Shown here in pieces: positions 12,271 through 23,052 of a stretch of 64,000 nucleotides of DNA (position 1 is the stretch's first letter; every line of letters begins with the position of its first letter). Source of the stretch: Takakia lepidozioides (lineage: Eukaryota; Streptophyta; Takakiopsida; Takakiales; Takakiaceae); contig CM060733.1 of the NCBI GenBank assembly GCA_030704615.1, positions 22,446,001-22,510,000 on the forward strand, in the 5' to 3' direction. The notes under the pieces were generated by a model. The model did not search any database. It saw only the letters and a program-made list of their open reading frames with translations, and was not told where the DNA came from. Position numbers and translations under genes: made by a program.

Positions 12271-12480
12271 AAAGATCTCCTTTTGGGGGTACATGCCTGG
12301 AATACCATGTTAAGCCAAGTTTAGCATGAGATTTAGGGTACGTGTCCAGGAAGCCATGCGTCGCCAGCCCAAATAATAACCGACGCCGTCGACATTTATT
12401 GCCCAACTGCGCAATTAAATGTCGGATGAAGCCTCCATGTCGGATGAAAATCGACGTAAACAGTCCCGGAATTTCCAACG
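12271..12480. promoter_or_regulatory. Upstream region of the methyltransferase-like gene
   Basis: This short unique stretch between the first exon of the minus-strand gene and the palindrome array would contain its promoter. No defined element can be named. Confidence 0.25.
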
Positions 12481-14370
12481 TAGAGGTAATTCGGAGCGCT
12501 GCACGATGGAATTCCGGCGCCGGATTTCCATCCTGCAGGTAATTCGGAGCGCAGCAGGATGGATATCCGGCCCGAATTTCCATCCGCGGAGGAAGGGCGC
12601 GCTGGAAATTTCCCTCACGCAGGTAATTGGAAGCGCGCGATGGAAATCCGGCGCCGAATTTCCATCCGCGGAGGTAGGGCGGCGCTGGAATTCCCTCACG
12701 CAGGTAATTCGGAAGCGCGCGATGGAAATCGGCGCCGAATTTCCATCCGCAGGTAGGGCGGCGGAAATTCCCTCACGCAGGTAATTCGGAAGCCGCGGAT
12801 GGAAATCCGGCGCCGAATTTCCATCCGCGAGGTAGGGGCGGCCGCCCAATTCCCTCATGCAGGTAATTCGGAAGCGCGCGATGGAAATCCGGCGCCGAAT
12901 TTCCATCCGCGCAGGTAGGGCGGTGCGCCAATTTCCCCAAGCAGGTAATTCGCGCCGAATTTCCATCCGCAGGTAATTCGGATCCGGATGAATGGAAATT
13001 CGGCGCCGAATTTCCATCCAGCAGGTAATCGAATCCCCGCATAAATGGAAATTCGGCGCCGAATTTCCATCCTGCAGGTAATTCGAATTACCGGAATGAA
13101 TGGAAATTCGGCGCCGAATTTCCATCCAGCAGGTAATTCGAATCGGTGCCGAAATGATATTCGGCGCCGAATTTCCATCGCCATGTATTTCTGAGCGAGG
13201 AATTACCTTCGTGCAGGTAATTCCCAGATGAGAATTACCTTTGTGCAGGTAATTTCCAGATGAGAATTACCTTCGTGCAGGTAATTCTGGACGAAGAATT
13301 CCATCGATGAAATTACCTGCATGGAAGTAATTCTCATCTGGAAATTACCTGCACAAAGGTAATTCTCATCTGGGAATTACCTGCACGAAGGTAATTCCAC
13401 GCTCAGAAATACATGGCGAATGGAAATTCGCGCCGAATATCCATACGGCACCCATCCGACTTACCTGCTGGATGGAAATTCGGCGCCGAATTTCCATCAT
13501 GCGGGATTCGGCTTACCTGCAGGATGGAAATTCGGCGCCGAATTTCCATTCATCGGATTCCAATTACCTGCTGGATGGAAATTCGGCGCCGAATTTCCAT
13601 CCATCCGGGATTCCCACTTACCTGCTGGATGGAAATTCGGCGCCGAATCTCCATCCATCCGGGATTCCAACTACCTGCTGGATGGAAATTCGGCGCCGAA
13701 TCTCCATCCATCCGGGATCCACCTACCTGCTGGATGGAAATTCGGCGCCGAATCTCCATCCATCCGGGAGTTCACCTAACCTGCCTGGATGGAAATTCGG
13801 TCGCCGAATTTCCATCCATCCGGGATTCCACTTACCTGCAGGATGCAAATTCGGCGCCGTTTTCCCATCTGTGGAAGTTTTTATGTCGGCCAGTTTTCGG
13901 TCTGACCCCCCGACAAGACTTCCTTTGGGGGGGCCCGGATGGAAATTCGGCGCCGAATCTCCATCCAGGGGATGTTCTCTGTCGCACACTCGCCGGCCTC
14001 TGCGCCCGAGGCGACTTCATCCGGGCGTCCCCTGTTCGATATTCGGTGCCGAATTTCCGTCCGGGGGTTGAAATGTGACGGCCAAGTGCAGGCCACTCCC
14101 CCCTCCCCGACTGCATCCGAACCGCCCCGGATGGAAATTCGGCGCCGTTTTTCCATCTGGGGATGTTTTTATGCCGTCCAGTTTTCGGCCTGACCCCCCG
14201 ACACGACTCCCTTTGGGGGGCCCGGATGGAAATTCGGCGCCGAATCTCCATCCAGGGGATGTTCTCTGTCGCACACACTCCGGCCTCTGCGCCCGAGGCG
14301 ACTTCATCCGGGCTTCCTCTGTTGGATATTGGGTGCCGAATTTCCATTCGGGGGTAGTAATGTGACGGCA
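12480..14370. repeat. Intergenic palindrome array of element A
   Basis: More than 20 copies of a palindrome with the core GAAATTCGGCGCCGAATTTC, flanked by ATG/CAT, separate the two divergent genes. Left of 13181 the units alternate with AGGTAATTCGGA-type spacers. Right of 13416 they alternate with CATCCGGGATTCC(A)TTACCTGC spacers at 50-60 bp spacing. From 13860 to 14370 a longer unit of about 300 bp ('gtcggccagttttcggtctgacccccc...') is repeated twice and carries single palindromes. Open frames here translate only to repeats such as 'MEIRRRISI' and are not genes. Confidence 0.92.
13158..13440. repeat. Central long inverted repeat (palindrome of palindromes)
   Basis: The arms 13181-13285 and 13312-13416 are nearly perfect inverted copies built from AATTACCT(T/G)CGTGCAGGTAATT(C)CCAGATGAG, centred at about 13298 with a loop of about 25 nt. 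Homology continues outward with small indels: 13140-13180 pairs with 13417-13460, and then the flanking palindrome units pair too. The whole array therefore forms one imperfect inverted structure. Confidence 0.88.
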
Positions 14371-14654
14371 CGGTGCCGGCTTCTCCCCTTCAGCCGTCAT
14401 CATCCGGACGGCCCCCCACTTTCTGACTGCATACCGTTGGCAGTTATTGCGCAAAGACCAGGGGCCGCATTCCGGAGACAAGGTTCATTAACACTCTGAC
14501 TGTGGATTTTTGAGATAGTTGGCTCCCTGGATTTGGATCAGGCTTCGTCGCTCGGACAAATCGGCATCGCATTCATTCCCATCGCTGCACCCCCTTCTTT
14601 CTACCAGGGAGCTTCCCCGCACGCCATCCTGGCAGTCTTGTGTGCACATCTCCC

Positions 14655-17600
14655 ATGGCGGAAAACCCGAGCGCTACAGTGTACTGCCCTCCTCACGAGC
14701 ATAGAGCTTCATTTCCGTGCAGAGGGGACACCTGCCGGGTGATGGAGAAATATCTGTGCGTTCGATACCACCTGAAACCGGGGTCGGTTTTTTTGGAGGA
14801 GGAAAGGAAGGACTCAAACGGCCTTGTTGTCGAGAGTATTGTTGTGCTCCACGATGATTTCGGCGATGGCAGGGAATGGCGAGTTCCACCATCGGACAGC
14901 GTCATATACAGGGCTGTTGGGGACTTCATTTGCCCGCCAAATGCACCGTCTATCCTGGCGCCTTCCACGAAACAATCCGCGAATCAGAGAGTGGGTACCT
15001 CAAAGAGAGAAGTCCGCAACGAAGTAAATCCAGAGCCGAACCCATCCATGAAGACGACCGAGAACCGGGTTGTTCACAACCTGTCCGACTCAGACGAGGT
15101 CATGGAAGTTCCGAGGTCGTCCTGGAGATCAGGCAAGTCCTCAATGGACGTCAGTGGAGGAGGGAGTCATATTCCCAGCACGAGCACCGCAGTTCGATCT
15201 ATTCTTGAAATTCTGCGAGGGCTTCACCTGGAGGGACACCGGTCGGAGCTGGCCGGGCTGGACTACAGCAAGTTCGCAATTAAATCGGTTACATGCCTTC
15301 CCGCCGACGTCGACGGTAATATCTTCTTTGAGTTCCCTCCTCGGGCGGACTACTCGAGGGCGTCCGGAATGTTGACAGATATGGATAGAAAACATGACGG
15401 TCATCCTTGGTGCGTTACCAAAACCACCAGCATGAAGATGCTTGATGGTGTGCGGGTGCGCTACGTTGTTTGTGCGGGCGCGTTGCGGTGTTTCTCCCCA
15501 ACTTGCTTCCACTTTAAATCCAGAGGTCACAGGAACGAGACCGATTGGACAGGCACAGCTCACCAACCATTTCGAGCTCAGGAGAAGGTTCCGAACTCCA
15601 CATTTAAGTGTGCGCATTGCAAAGAACCACCACACTGCATGTCTGTTTGTAATGCCAAGCAGTTCTATGTGTTGCACCGTTTCCCTGACCTCACCCGAGC
15701 TTGCATACACGTTGGTTCCCATTGTCACAAATTGGCGAGGGGGAACTCGCGGGAGGCTGCCCACGAAGCAGAGCAGCTCGTTCAGGAGGAGGTTAAGTTG
15801 AGACCGGGTGCCAAACCCAAACAGATACAGCTCCAAGCCGCCCATAAGATGGCATTGGCCAGAATTATGTCGGAAGACGGCTCCGATAGAGTTCCTCTCG
15901 ACGAGAAGGAAATGGAGGCATTGCTGGAGTCGGTGTCCCACGTATGTTCACCGAATGTCCGAAACCACATTGTCTCATGCAAACAGAAAATTGGGCGTGG
16001 CTCGGATATGCACTCCATTCTGGAGGTGAAGCGACGATGTGGATATGACTACATTCATGGAAGTAGGTTTCCAGGACAAGGGACTGAGGCAGATCGTTGT
16101 TTCGTATTCAAAATGTCCACGTGTGGACCTGGCAGTGGCGTCGAACTGGTCGACAGGATGACGAGTGGGAACTTGTCAAACAGTTGGGTCATGTTCGACC
16201 ATATCAAGCGAATTACAAATCACCAGTGGGTGACAATGGGTGCACATGTCTACGACACCCACTGCAGGATGCTAATGACAATTGCTATTTGTGAGATGAA
16301 AGGAGAGGACACACAATCGGAGATGCTTCTTTGGCAGGGAATAAACGAACAGATGGCCAAGGCGGGATTGCCCCCTCCCAATTTCCGTGGTTTCATGGCG
16401 GACAACGCACAAGCAAATTGGGCTGCCATCCGAAGGGTGTACGGGCAAGACCCCAATGTTCCCATGGAAGGCAAGGAGAGATCTTGTGGGTTCCATTTTC
16501 TGCAGAGCCTTTCGCAGTACACAACCAGGCTCGTGGCGCCAGATTTCAGAGAGGAGCACCGTTCCATGTGCCTTGCGTGGAAGCGCGCTCCCACCTTGGA
16601 TGATGCAGAGACACAGTTTGCATGCATACGGGCTTGGTGGACATCGTCAGGTGCTGTAAGGAAATCAGACGAAGGAGCAATGGTCAGTTGGCTAGCATGG
16701 TGGCATTATCGTTTCCTCCAGTTCGGCGACTATATGCGGGAGGTGAGTTGCACGAATTCGCGTCCCGTTGGATATTATTCTTGGCCATATTTGTAACTTG
16801 CTTGTAACCTCAACATGTGCTTGTGCAGGAAATGTGTCTCGACTCCGACACCGACATGCCCACGACAAACATGGCCGAATCAGTGCACTCTTCCTGGCGT
16901 GCCTCCTCTGCGGCGCATCTGGTGGACATCCTCACTGCCACAACGGAGGACATTGTGAGGTCAATTATGCAGCAATGCAGGTACAACGAGTTCTTGAAAG
17001 GGAAACAGTGGGGCTTGGGGCCGGACAGGCAGGAAATGCTGATGCGGACTGCCTCCAGATCGAAGAATCCTCGGAAGTGGGCGGCGGCCTTGCGAGAGGG
17101 CCTTCGGGACACGCCATTGCTGCGAAGAGGCCAACATTTGGAAGGAGATGTTCATACCCGTCCAGTGAGACGAAGACTTGACGAGGCACCTGGCGGAGAA
17201 GAGGATTCATGGCGAGCTGACAAGAATATTCGCACGCTCCCTCGTGGTCCGGTGATGTTGTCCGAGGAGGTCTCGTCGAGCACCGGAAGTCCTGCACGTT
17301 CAAGATCGCCATCTCCTTTGAGCACAGGGCGCGTGCCCCGGCAACATAACGAGCCATCTGTAGTAAAGCAATACAACATTCCCATTGTGGAGACAAGAGT
17401 GTCGGAGTCACAGTGGAGAATTGCGAGGACATTGCCGGCATTTCGAGGGAAGTGTTGCGCCATCCGGGTGGATACGAGAGCACGCTGTGGTGAGATGATT
17501 CGGAGGAACCCACACGGTGCTGTACCTGCACCTTGTTTCAGCGGCAGATTTTTGACTCCCACATTTGCTCACGCCACAACGCAGACATTTTGGTTCTGTA

Positions 17601-18248
17601 GGCACGACATAATGACCTGTGTATTTGGCAAGCCCAAGTACGGAGATTCAGGGAATGCCGGAGCCTCCGGGCGTCTGGCCTGTTGCACCGGGTTGCAGCC
17701 TCTCTCAGAATGAGGCGGATGCTCTATCTGCAGCAGGATTTTGAATGGTGCAACGCACAGACATCCCGGCCCACGCATTTCCGGTTCCTCAGACCCAGCC
17801 ATTGCAGACTGCTCGGTCCAGTAGAGACGGATTGGACAATTCTGCACATCCCACAATGCGATTCGGAAGAGTGAAGAGACGACACCCTCCCAACAAGTTG
17901 AATGAGACTCGGATTGCCAATGCTCTTGGGATGGCTTGCACTATTCAGAGCTCCGTGGACGTACCCCCACCCGGCCTTGGGCGTGTGTATCGGATGGCAA
18001 CGGCCGGCTCGGCTGTACGCGACGATGTATACACAATTACGATTGGAGTGGAGCCGACTTGCAACTGTACGGACTTCTCGTTGATGGAAGCAAAGAAGGG
18101 TTCGAAGTATTATCCGTGCAAGCATCTGTATTACATTTACCTGAAGAGGTTGAGGATGAACGTGACTATTGATGACTTTATTCATGCACCGGCGTTGAGC
18201 GTGAACGAGCTGCACAAACTCCTCCTTAGGGATTCCAGAAATCATTGA
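14655..18248 (+). pseudogene. MULE-like transposase with SWIM zinc finger, copy A
   Basis: Start chosen at 'MAENPSATVYCPP', which aligns with copy B ('MAPNSYAIVCCPP'). Exon 1 (14655-16742, 696 codons) is intact. It has a cysteine-rich segment around residues 270-330 ('CFSPTCFHF', 'CAHCKEPPHC') that could bind zinc and DNA. It then has a DDE-type core with 'VMFDHIKRITNH' near residue 512, 'GFMADNAQANW' near 579 and 'ERSCGFHFLQSL', as in Mutator-class transposases. A GT-AG intron (16743-16828) precedes exon 2 ('DSDTDMPTTNMAESVHSSW'). Near the C-terminus 'CNCTDF...YYPCKHLYYIYLKR' (about 18060-18150) fits the CxC...CxH pattern of SWIM fingers. A frameshift near 17643 and an in-frame TGA near 17733 (copy B has CGG there) break it. 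A Zisupton-type assignment is an alternative. Confidence 0.75.
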
Positions 18249-18399
18249 TGGGGCAAACGGAATCCTCCATATGGATATTTTCAAATGCATTTTGCTGTAT
18301 CAGACTTTTTTTTTGCAGTGTAATGAAATGCACCCCAAAACTCTGGAATGAGGCAATATTCCATTCAAACTGAGATCCAACAGAAGCAGTTGTGGGGCC

Positions 18400-18640
18400 A
18401 TTTCTGGAAAAATGGCGCCGAATTTCTCTTTTTGGGGCCGAAAACTCGCTAAGTCCCAACATGCACTGGTACCTGTGTTGGGAAAATGGCGCCGAATTTC
18501 TCTTTTTGGGGCCGAAAACTGGCTAAGTCCCAACATGCACTGGTACCGTGTCTGGAAAAATGGCGCCGAATTTCTCTTTTTTGGGCCGAAAACTGGCTAA
18601 GTCCGAACATGCACTGGAAAAATGGCGCCGAATTACCTGT
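18400..18640. repeat. Subterminal tandem repeats of element A
   Basis: Three units of about 74 bp, 'aaaatggcgccgaatttctc...ggccgaaaactggctaagtcc', carry the same GGCGCCGAATTTC half-palindrome and GGCTAAGTCC motif as the intronic repeat at 8326-9010. They lie between the transposase stop and the right end. Confidence 0.85.
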
Positions 18641-18928
18641 CATGAGGGGACCTATAGCCGCGGAATTCGGCACCATTTTTCGCCAAAGAGACCTATTGCC
18701 GCGAAATACGTCGCCGTTTTTTCAGGTTACGGACCCTATTACCGCGAAATTCGGCGCCATATTTGCACATGTCGCTGGGAATTGGCATGAGCGGAAGACG
18801 AAATATCATGAGCACAACTGTCAAAAGTGCAATTTTCCCTTCAAGGGGCCGAATAATATATTTGTTTTTCCTGACACATTGCATTAAATTATTGTTTTTT
18901 ATTGTTTTTTTATTTTGAAATTTGTACT

Positions 18929-18997
18929 TCTGCTCATGAAAACCGATTGTGTTACTACTCTGCTCATGCCGCTCATGCTCATGAAATAGCAAACCTC
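18929..18997 (+). repeat. Terminal repeat of element A, transposase side
   Basis: It contains GCTCATG repeats and ends GCTCATGAAATAGCAAACCTC. The reverse complement matches the left end of element B. Confidence 0.8.
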
Positions 18998-18999
18998 GC

Positions 19000-19667
19000 T
19001 GTCACGACCAGAGGGAACGGAGAGCACGACAGGGAACGACTGTGGGGAATAACACCTGCAAATGGAACATGTTAGTTCACGGACGACGGTTAGTGAGGGA
19101 AACGGTTAGAGCCACGGGTAGGAAGATAAAGGGAGAAGCAAGGACTGAGAAAGAGAGAGATATATTCTTGGAAGCACTTCAGGGGGGAGGACTTCTTGGT
19201 CATGCATGAGAGGGATCGGACGGAGAGTAAGAACGGAAGCAAAGATGGAGAGCACGGTGAAGGAGGAAAGATGATTAGTAGATGCTTGTTATATGCAAAG
19301 CTGTAGTGATATTGTAGAGCAGATTAGAGACACAATGGCTTCGGCCTGATACCTGATAAATCCTAATCGGATACTTATACGATACAATCACACTGTGTAG
19401 AGAGATCTGAGTGAAGCTGTGGAATGAATGGATGAGTTGATGGAATCCAATAGATTGATAAAACAAACTGATACTTAATTATCAAGGGTAAGATAGCTAA
19501 CATGAATACCAAAAGGGAAACAAATAGGAAACACCCCCATGATACACTAGCTGTAGGTCATGACTGATTGTTCTGAGCGGGCTGAGTACTTAGAGATTTC
19601 CAACTCTTCTATCTTGGAGTTTCCGCCTCGGATAGCGAAGGGATGGGTGAGTAAAAGCCGCGCGACA
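19000..19667 (+). repeat. 5' LTR of gypsy 1, truncated
   Basis: It runs from TGTCACGACC to GCCGCGCGACA. It matches 31241-31909, the downstream 669 bp of the 3' LTR. The upstream part of about 400 bp, including the CACAGCC minisatellite, is missing at the boundary with element A. Confidence 0.9.
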
Positions 19668-19690
19668 TTTGGCGACCATACTGGGGATCT
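19668..19690 (+). promoter_or_regulatory. Candidate primer-binding site
   Basis: Immediately after the LTR comes TTTGGCGACCATACTGGGGA. The TGGCGACC... stretch would pair with a tRNA 3' end whose base before CCA is G. A tRNA-Arg-type primer is possible but not established. Confidence 0.5.
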
Positions 19691-19715
19691 GGGTCATGAA
19701 CAACCAGATGTGACA

Positions 19716-19978
19716 GGCATCTGGTGGGATCATGGTGGATGGAGAATTAAAGAATTTGATGTGAATCAAATTCCTTGTGAAACTGAGAAGGAAAGATTGT
19801 CCAAACGATTCTTCCAGAGGTTTTTGGAATTGCCAGACGGTTGTAAAGAAAACATTCTTAAGAGAGTGCATGATGCTGACCCAGAGTGGGGTCTGGAGAA
19901 AGGAGTGATAAAATTTATCAGGTGGCTTGTAGAGGAAGAGCACGTTGGTTACCAACATTGGTATATGTGATAGCATTG
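19716..19978 (+). CDS. Short leader ORF between LTR and gag
   Basis: The frame runs from within the LTR to 19970 and encodes 'GIWWDHGGWRIKEFD...LPDGCKENILKRVHDADPEWG'. It resembles an N-terminal gag extension, but no family is recognised. It is separated from the main gag frame by about 300 bp containing further short frames that may be the same protein, broken. Confidence 0.3.
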
Positions 19979-20274
19979 CTATCCATTAAGCGAGTAGAGT
20001 TTGAAGGCTGGGAGGAAAGAAAGTGAATGTTTATACTCATATGCATGAAGAGCTTGTACTGGTAAAGAATTGGATTCCAAAGGATATTTTGTGGATCAAA
20101 CTCACACCAAGAACAGCTTTTCAGACTTGTTTGCCATATGGTTATATGGTAACGGAGACTTCAAGTATAGCCAAGGGTGCATTGAAGCTTGAAAGAAACC
20201 CAGGCATATACGAGAGATATTACAGAAGAGAGTTTTGGTTATTGCCACATTAAAAGAAATGAAAGACATGGGAC

Positions 20275-22457
20275 ATGAGTGATGAAAGAGAAGCTAGACG
20301 CCAGAGATATTCAGCAAAAAGAGAAAGCTATCTGAAAGCTAATTATCCATATCTTTGGGAGAGAGGAATAGACATAGGGGAATCATCTGGACCTCTCACA
20401 CCATTAAGATCAAAGAGTACATCACCCATACCGGAAGAACTAGAGTTGGATGCCACTCCTTCTGTTTCTTTGCAAGAAAGATTAAGGGAATTGGTACAGG
20501 AAGAAGATCAATCACGAGGTGAAAGATCTGAGGTACATCCCTGGATAAAAGATTTGACAGAAATCTTTGATAAGAGTTGGCATGGAACACCAAAAGCAGG
20601 AACTCCAGTTTCTGAAGCGGAAGGTGAAGAAGGAGAAGAGGATGTGGCAGAGCCAACGGAGAGTTCAGACTCTCCAACACCATTACAGTTGAGTTACATG
20701 AGTGAAGAAGAAACCCAAGGGCAGAACTTGGAGGATGAAAACAGAGAGAAGAAATTGGAAGAGGAAGAATATGAAGAAGTAGACCCAACAGCTGAGGTTG
20801 AGACTACAACCAGGACATCCCAACCCGTTGGACCTGGATCAAGTGGAGCACTTGGATCACAGGCCAACGAAGGTGTCGGCTCAGGGGGATCAGGCGGGCT
20901 GCCTGGATCTGGCTCTGGGGGGACAGGGAGTGTGGGAAGTAGTGCAACTGAAGCTGGGAATACTGTGAATATCGTGGGGCCAGAAGCAGGGAGTGCTCAA
21001 GGGCCACCACTTGGTGGAAGATCCACCACAAAAACAACAGGTCCAGAAGGACCAGCACCAGCAAGGGTGCCAGCACCTGTCAGTGGGCAGAAGGTAGGGC
21101 CACAGATGGCGTTACAACCAACACGGGCAAAACCACCATTTCCAATATATTCAGGAAAAGGGGATCCCGATGTACACATTAGCCAATTTGAGCACATGTG
21201 TATATGGCGATGATGCCAAGATGAGATTGTTTCCTTGTTCACTTATCAAGAAAGCAAGTGAATGGTATGCAAGATTCCCTGATAATCATTTCCTAACCTG
21301 GAATGGCTTGAATACAGCATTTCGAAATAGGTTCAGGACAAGTAAAACTGAGGATGAAGTGTATGGAAGTTTACAACAGTTAAAGCAAAAGAAGCATGAA
21401 ACTGTTGAGGAGTATATGGAAAAGATGGAATTGATGATGAAAAAGCTGGCTGCAGTACCAGCACCCGGTTTACAGAAGACTTGGTTTGTGAGTGGACTAA
21501 GACCAGAGTTGCAAAAGAAAGTGGATATGTTACCCCATAATACAGTGGAGGAGGCATTTGAAACTGCAAACAGAATTGAGCAATTGGGAATGCTCAGGAG
21601 AGAGAAAAGGGATGATGAGGACTCTGAGGATGAGTCAGATGAAGAAGAAGAGCAAGAACTAAAAAGGAAGAGTAAGAGAAAGGAGAAGTTGAAGAGGGAT
21701 AACTATGAAAAAAGATTGGAAGAAATCTTGAAGAAGTATGCCACAGAGGCTGCAACACATTGGAGGAAGGGTGTATGGTGTGCAAAGTGCCAGAATGAAG
21801 GCCATACCACCACAGAATGCCACATGAAGGAGAAACACTGTACTATCTGTAAAATGGATAACCATTCTACTGAGAATTGTTACTACAACAGAAGGACAGC
21901 TGCAAGAGAACCTAGGCAAGTAAGGGTGCATCAGGTGCAGAAGAAACAATGATCAGGACCACTATGGTAGGTCTGGTGGTTATAACAATGGCATGGAAGG
22001 GAGAAGTAATTCAAGAGGGAATTACCAAGGAAATTCCAGAGGCAACTATCAGGGTAATCCAAGGGGGAATTACCAGCCCGGGAATCAGGATTACAGAAAT
22101 AATCCAAGAACAGACCAAGGGCGAGGACCCAATGGTGAAGAACTATGTTACTATTGTAATCAGCCAGGACATCGCAAGGCAGCCTGTTCATTCTGGATTA
22201 GACACCAGAATGAGATGAGAGCTCCTGTGAATGAGGGCCCAGTGGTGGCAGCTCACATGGTTAGGCCATGTGTTGTACCAGAAGTAAGTACAATGATAGT
22301 AACAAGAAGTAAAGCCAAACTAATACCTCCAGTAGTAGAGGAAGAAGATGATAATGAAGGTGGCAGTGATATGCCTGAAGATGATGAGGCTTGGAGAGAT
22401 GAGAGAACTGCACAAGGAAGTGGCAGATACCATAAGGGAAATGCAGAAGAGTACTGA
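20275..22457 (+). pseudogene. gag: gag polyprotein of gypsy 1
   Basis: An acidic, Ser/Gly-rich N-terminal part (20275-21150) precedes a capsid-type retrotransposon gag domain (21180-21600, 'SLIKKASEWYARFP', 'FRNRFRT', 'ETVEEYMEKMELMMKKL'). A charged linker and three CCHC zinc knuckles follow: 'CAKCQNEGHTTTEC', 'CTICKMDNHSTENC' and 'CYYCNQPGHRKAAC'. A Gly/Asn/Arg repeat ('RGNYQGN') lies before the last one and probably binds RNA. Frame changes near 21190, 21940 and 22410 show it is broken. The copy at 54660-55957 keeps the corresponding region in one frame. Confidence 0.85.
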
Positions 22458-23052
22458 TATTCCTGTGGCAGATTCCTCTGATTCTGATGGAGAAGAAGAA
22501 GGGAGTGAGGATGAAAGGAAGAAAGAAGATGCAGACATGCAAAGTAATGAAGAGACTTTGGCTGAAGTAATATGCCAGACCAAAGCAGAAATTACCATTG
22601 GACAGCTATTGGCTGTGGCACCTTATTGTAGGCACAGGCTGTATCAAGCAATCAATCGAATTGCCCAGGAGACAGGAAACACAGACCTGAACAGCAAGGT
22701 GACCAGTTATAATGTGAAGCCGGAAGGGCGAGAAACAGTCATGGACTTTGATGATTCTATGCCAGTAATCCAATTGAGAATTGGAAGCACAGAACTAACT
22801 GATGTACTGATAGATGGAGGTTCTGGAGTAAATATCATGACAGACCAATTAAGAAAGAAGCTTGGTCTAAGTAACATGAAACCAGCCCCATTTACAGTAA
22901 CAATGGCAGATCAAAGAAGTGTACAGCCATTGGGATTAATAAGAGGAGTTAAGATACAGATACAGAAGATGATCTTTATGATCACAGTAACTGTGTTGAA
23001 GATGGATGAAGTCATGGGGCTTACTCCTTATTATTGGGACGTCCGTGGCTGA
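22458..23052 (+). CDS. pol: Aspartic protease region of gypsy 1 pol
   Basis: The active-site motif is 'DVLIDGGSGVNIM', within 'MPVIQLRIGSTELT...'. This is the D-G-G-S variant common in plant gypsy elements rather than DTG/DSG. The acidic linker upstream overlaps the end of gag in another frame. A frame change near 23040 separates it from reverse transcriptase. Confidence 0.8.

Larger units (their letters stand above)
5735..18997 (+). mobile_element. Large TIR transposon, element A (about 13.3 kb)
   Basis: It begins GGGGGGGCTGCTATTTCATG and ends GCTCATGAAATAGCAAACCTC, so the inner CTATTTCATGAGC is an inverted repeat while the outermost bases differ at the two ends. Contents from left to right are a ParB/methyltransferase-like gene on the minus strand, a palindrome array, a MULE-like transposase on the plus strand, and subterminal repeats. 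Element B has the same order when inverted. The right flank starts directly in LTR sequence of the neighbouring gypsy element. The left flank is unrelated, so I see no target-site duplication, which implies rearrangement after insertion. All genes are frameshifted, so this copy is unlikely to be autonomous now. Confidence 0.8.

Noticed and set aside
12415-14371. Many overlapping open frames encoding 'MEIRRRISI' and 'GNSAPNFH' repeats
   Set aside because: They are translations of the palindrome array on both strands. Period and content follow the DNA repeat, and there is no independent protein signal.
15141-15941. 266-codon minus-strand frame
   Set aside because: Antisense shadow of the conserved transposase exon.
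14655-18248. Assignment to the KDZ/Zisupton class instead of Mutator
   Set aside because: The SWIM finger fits several superfamilies. 'ADNAQANW' and the C-FH spacing look more MULE-like, but without a search this remains a preference rather than proof.
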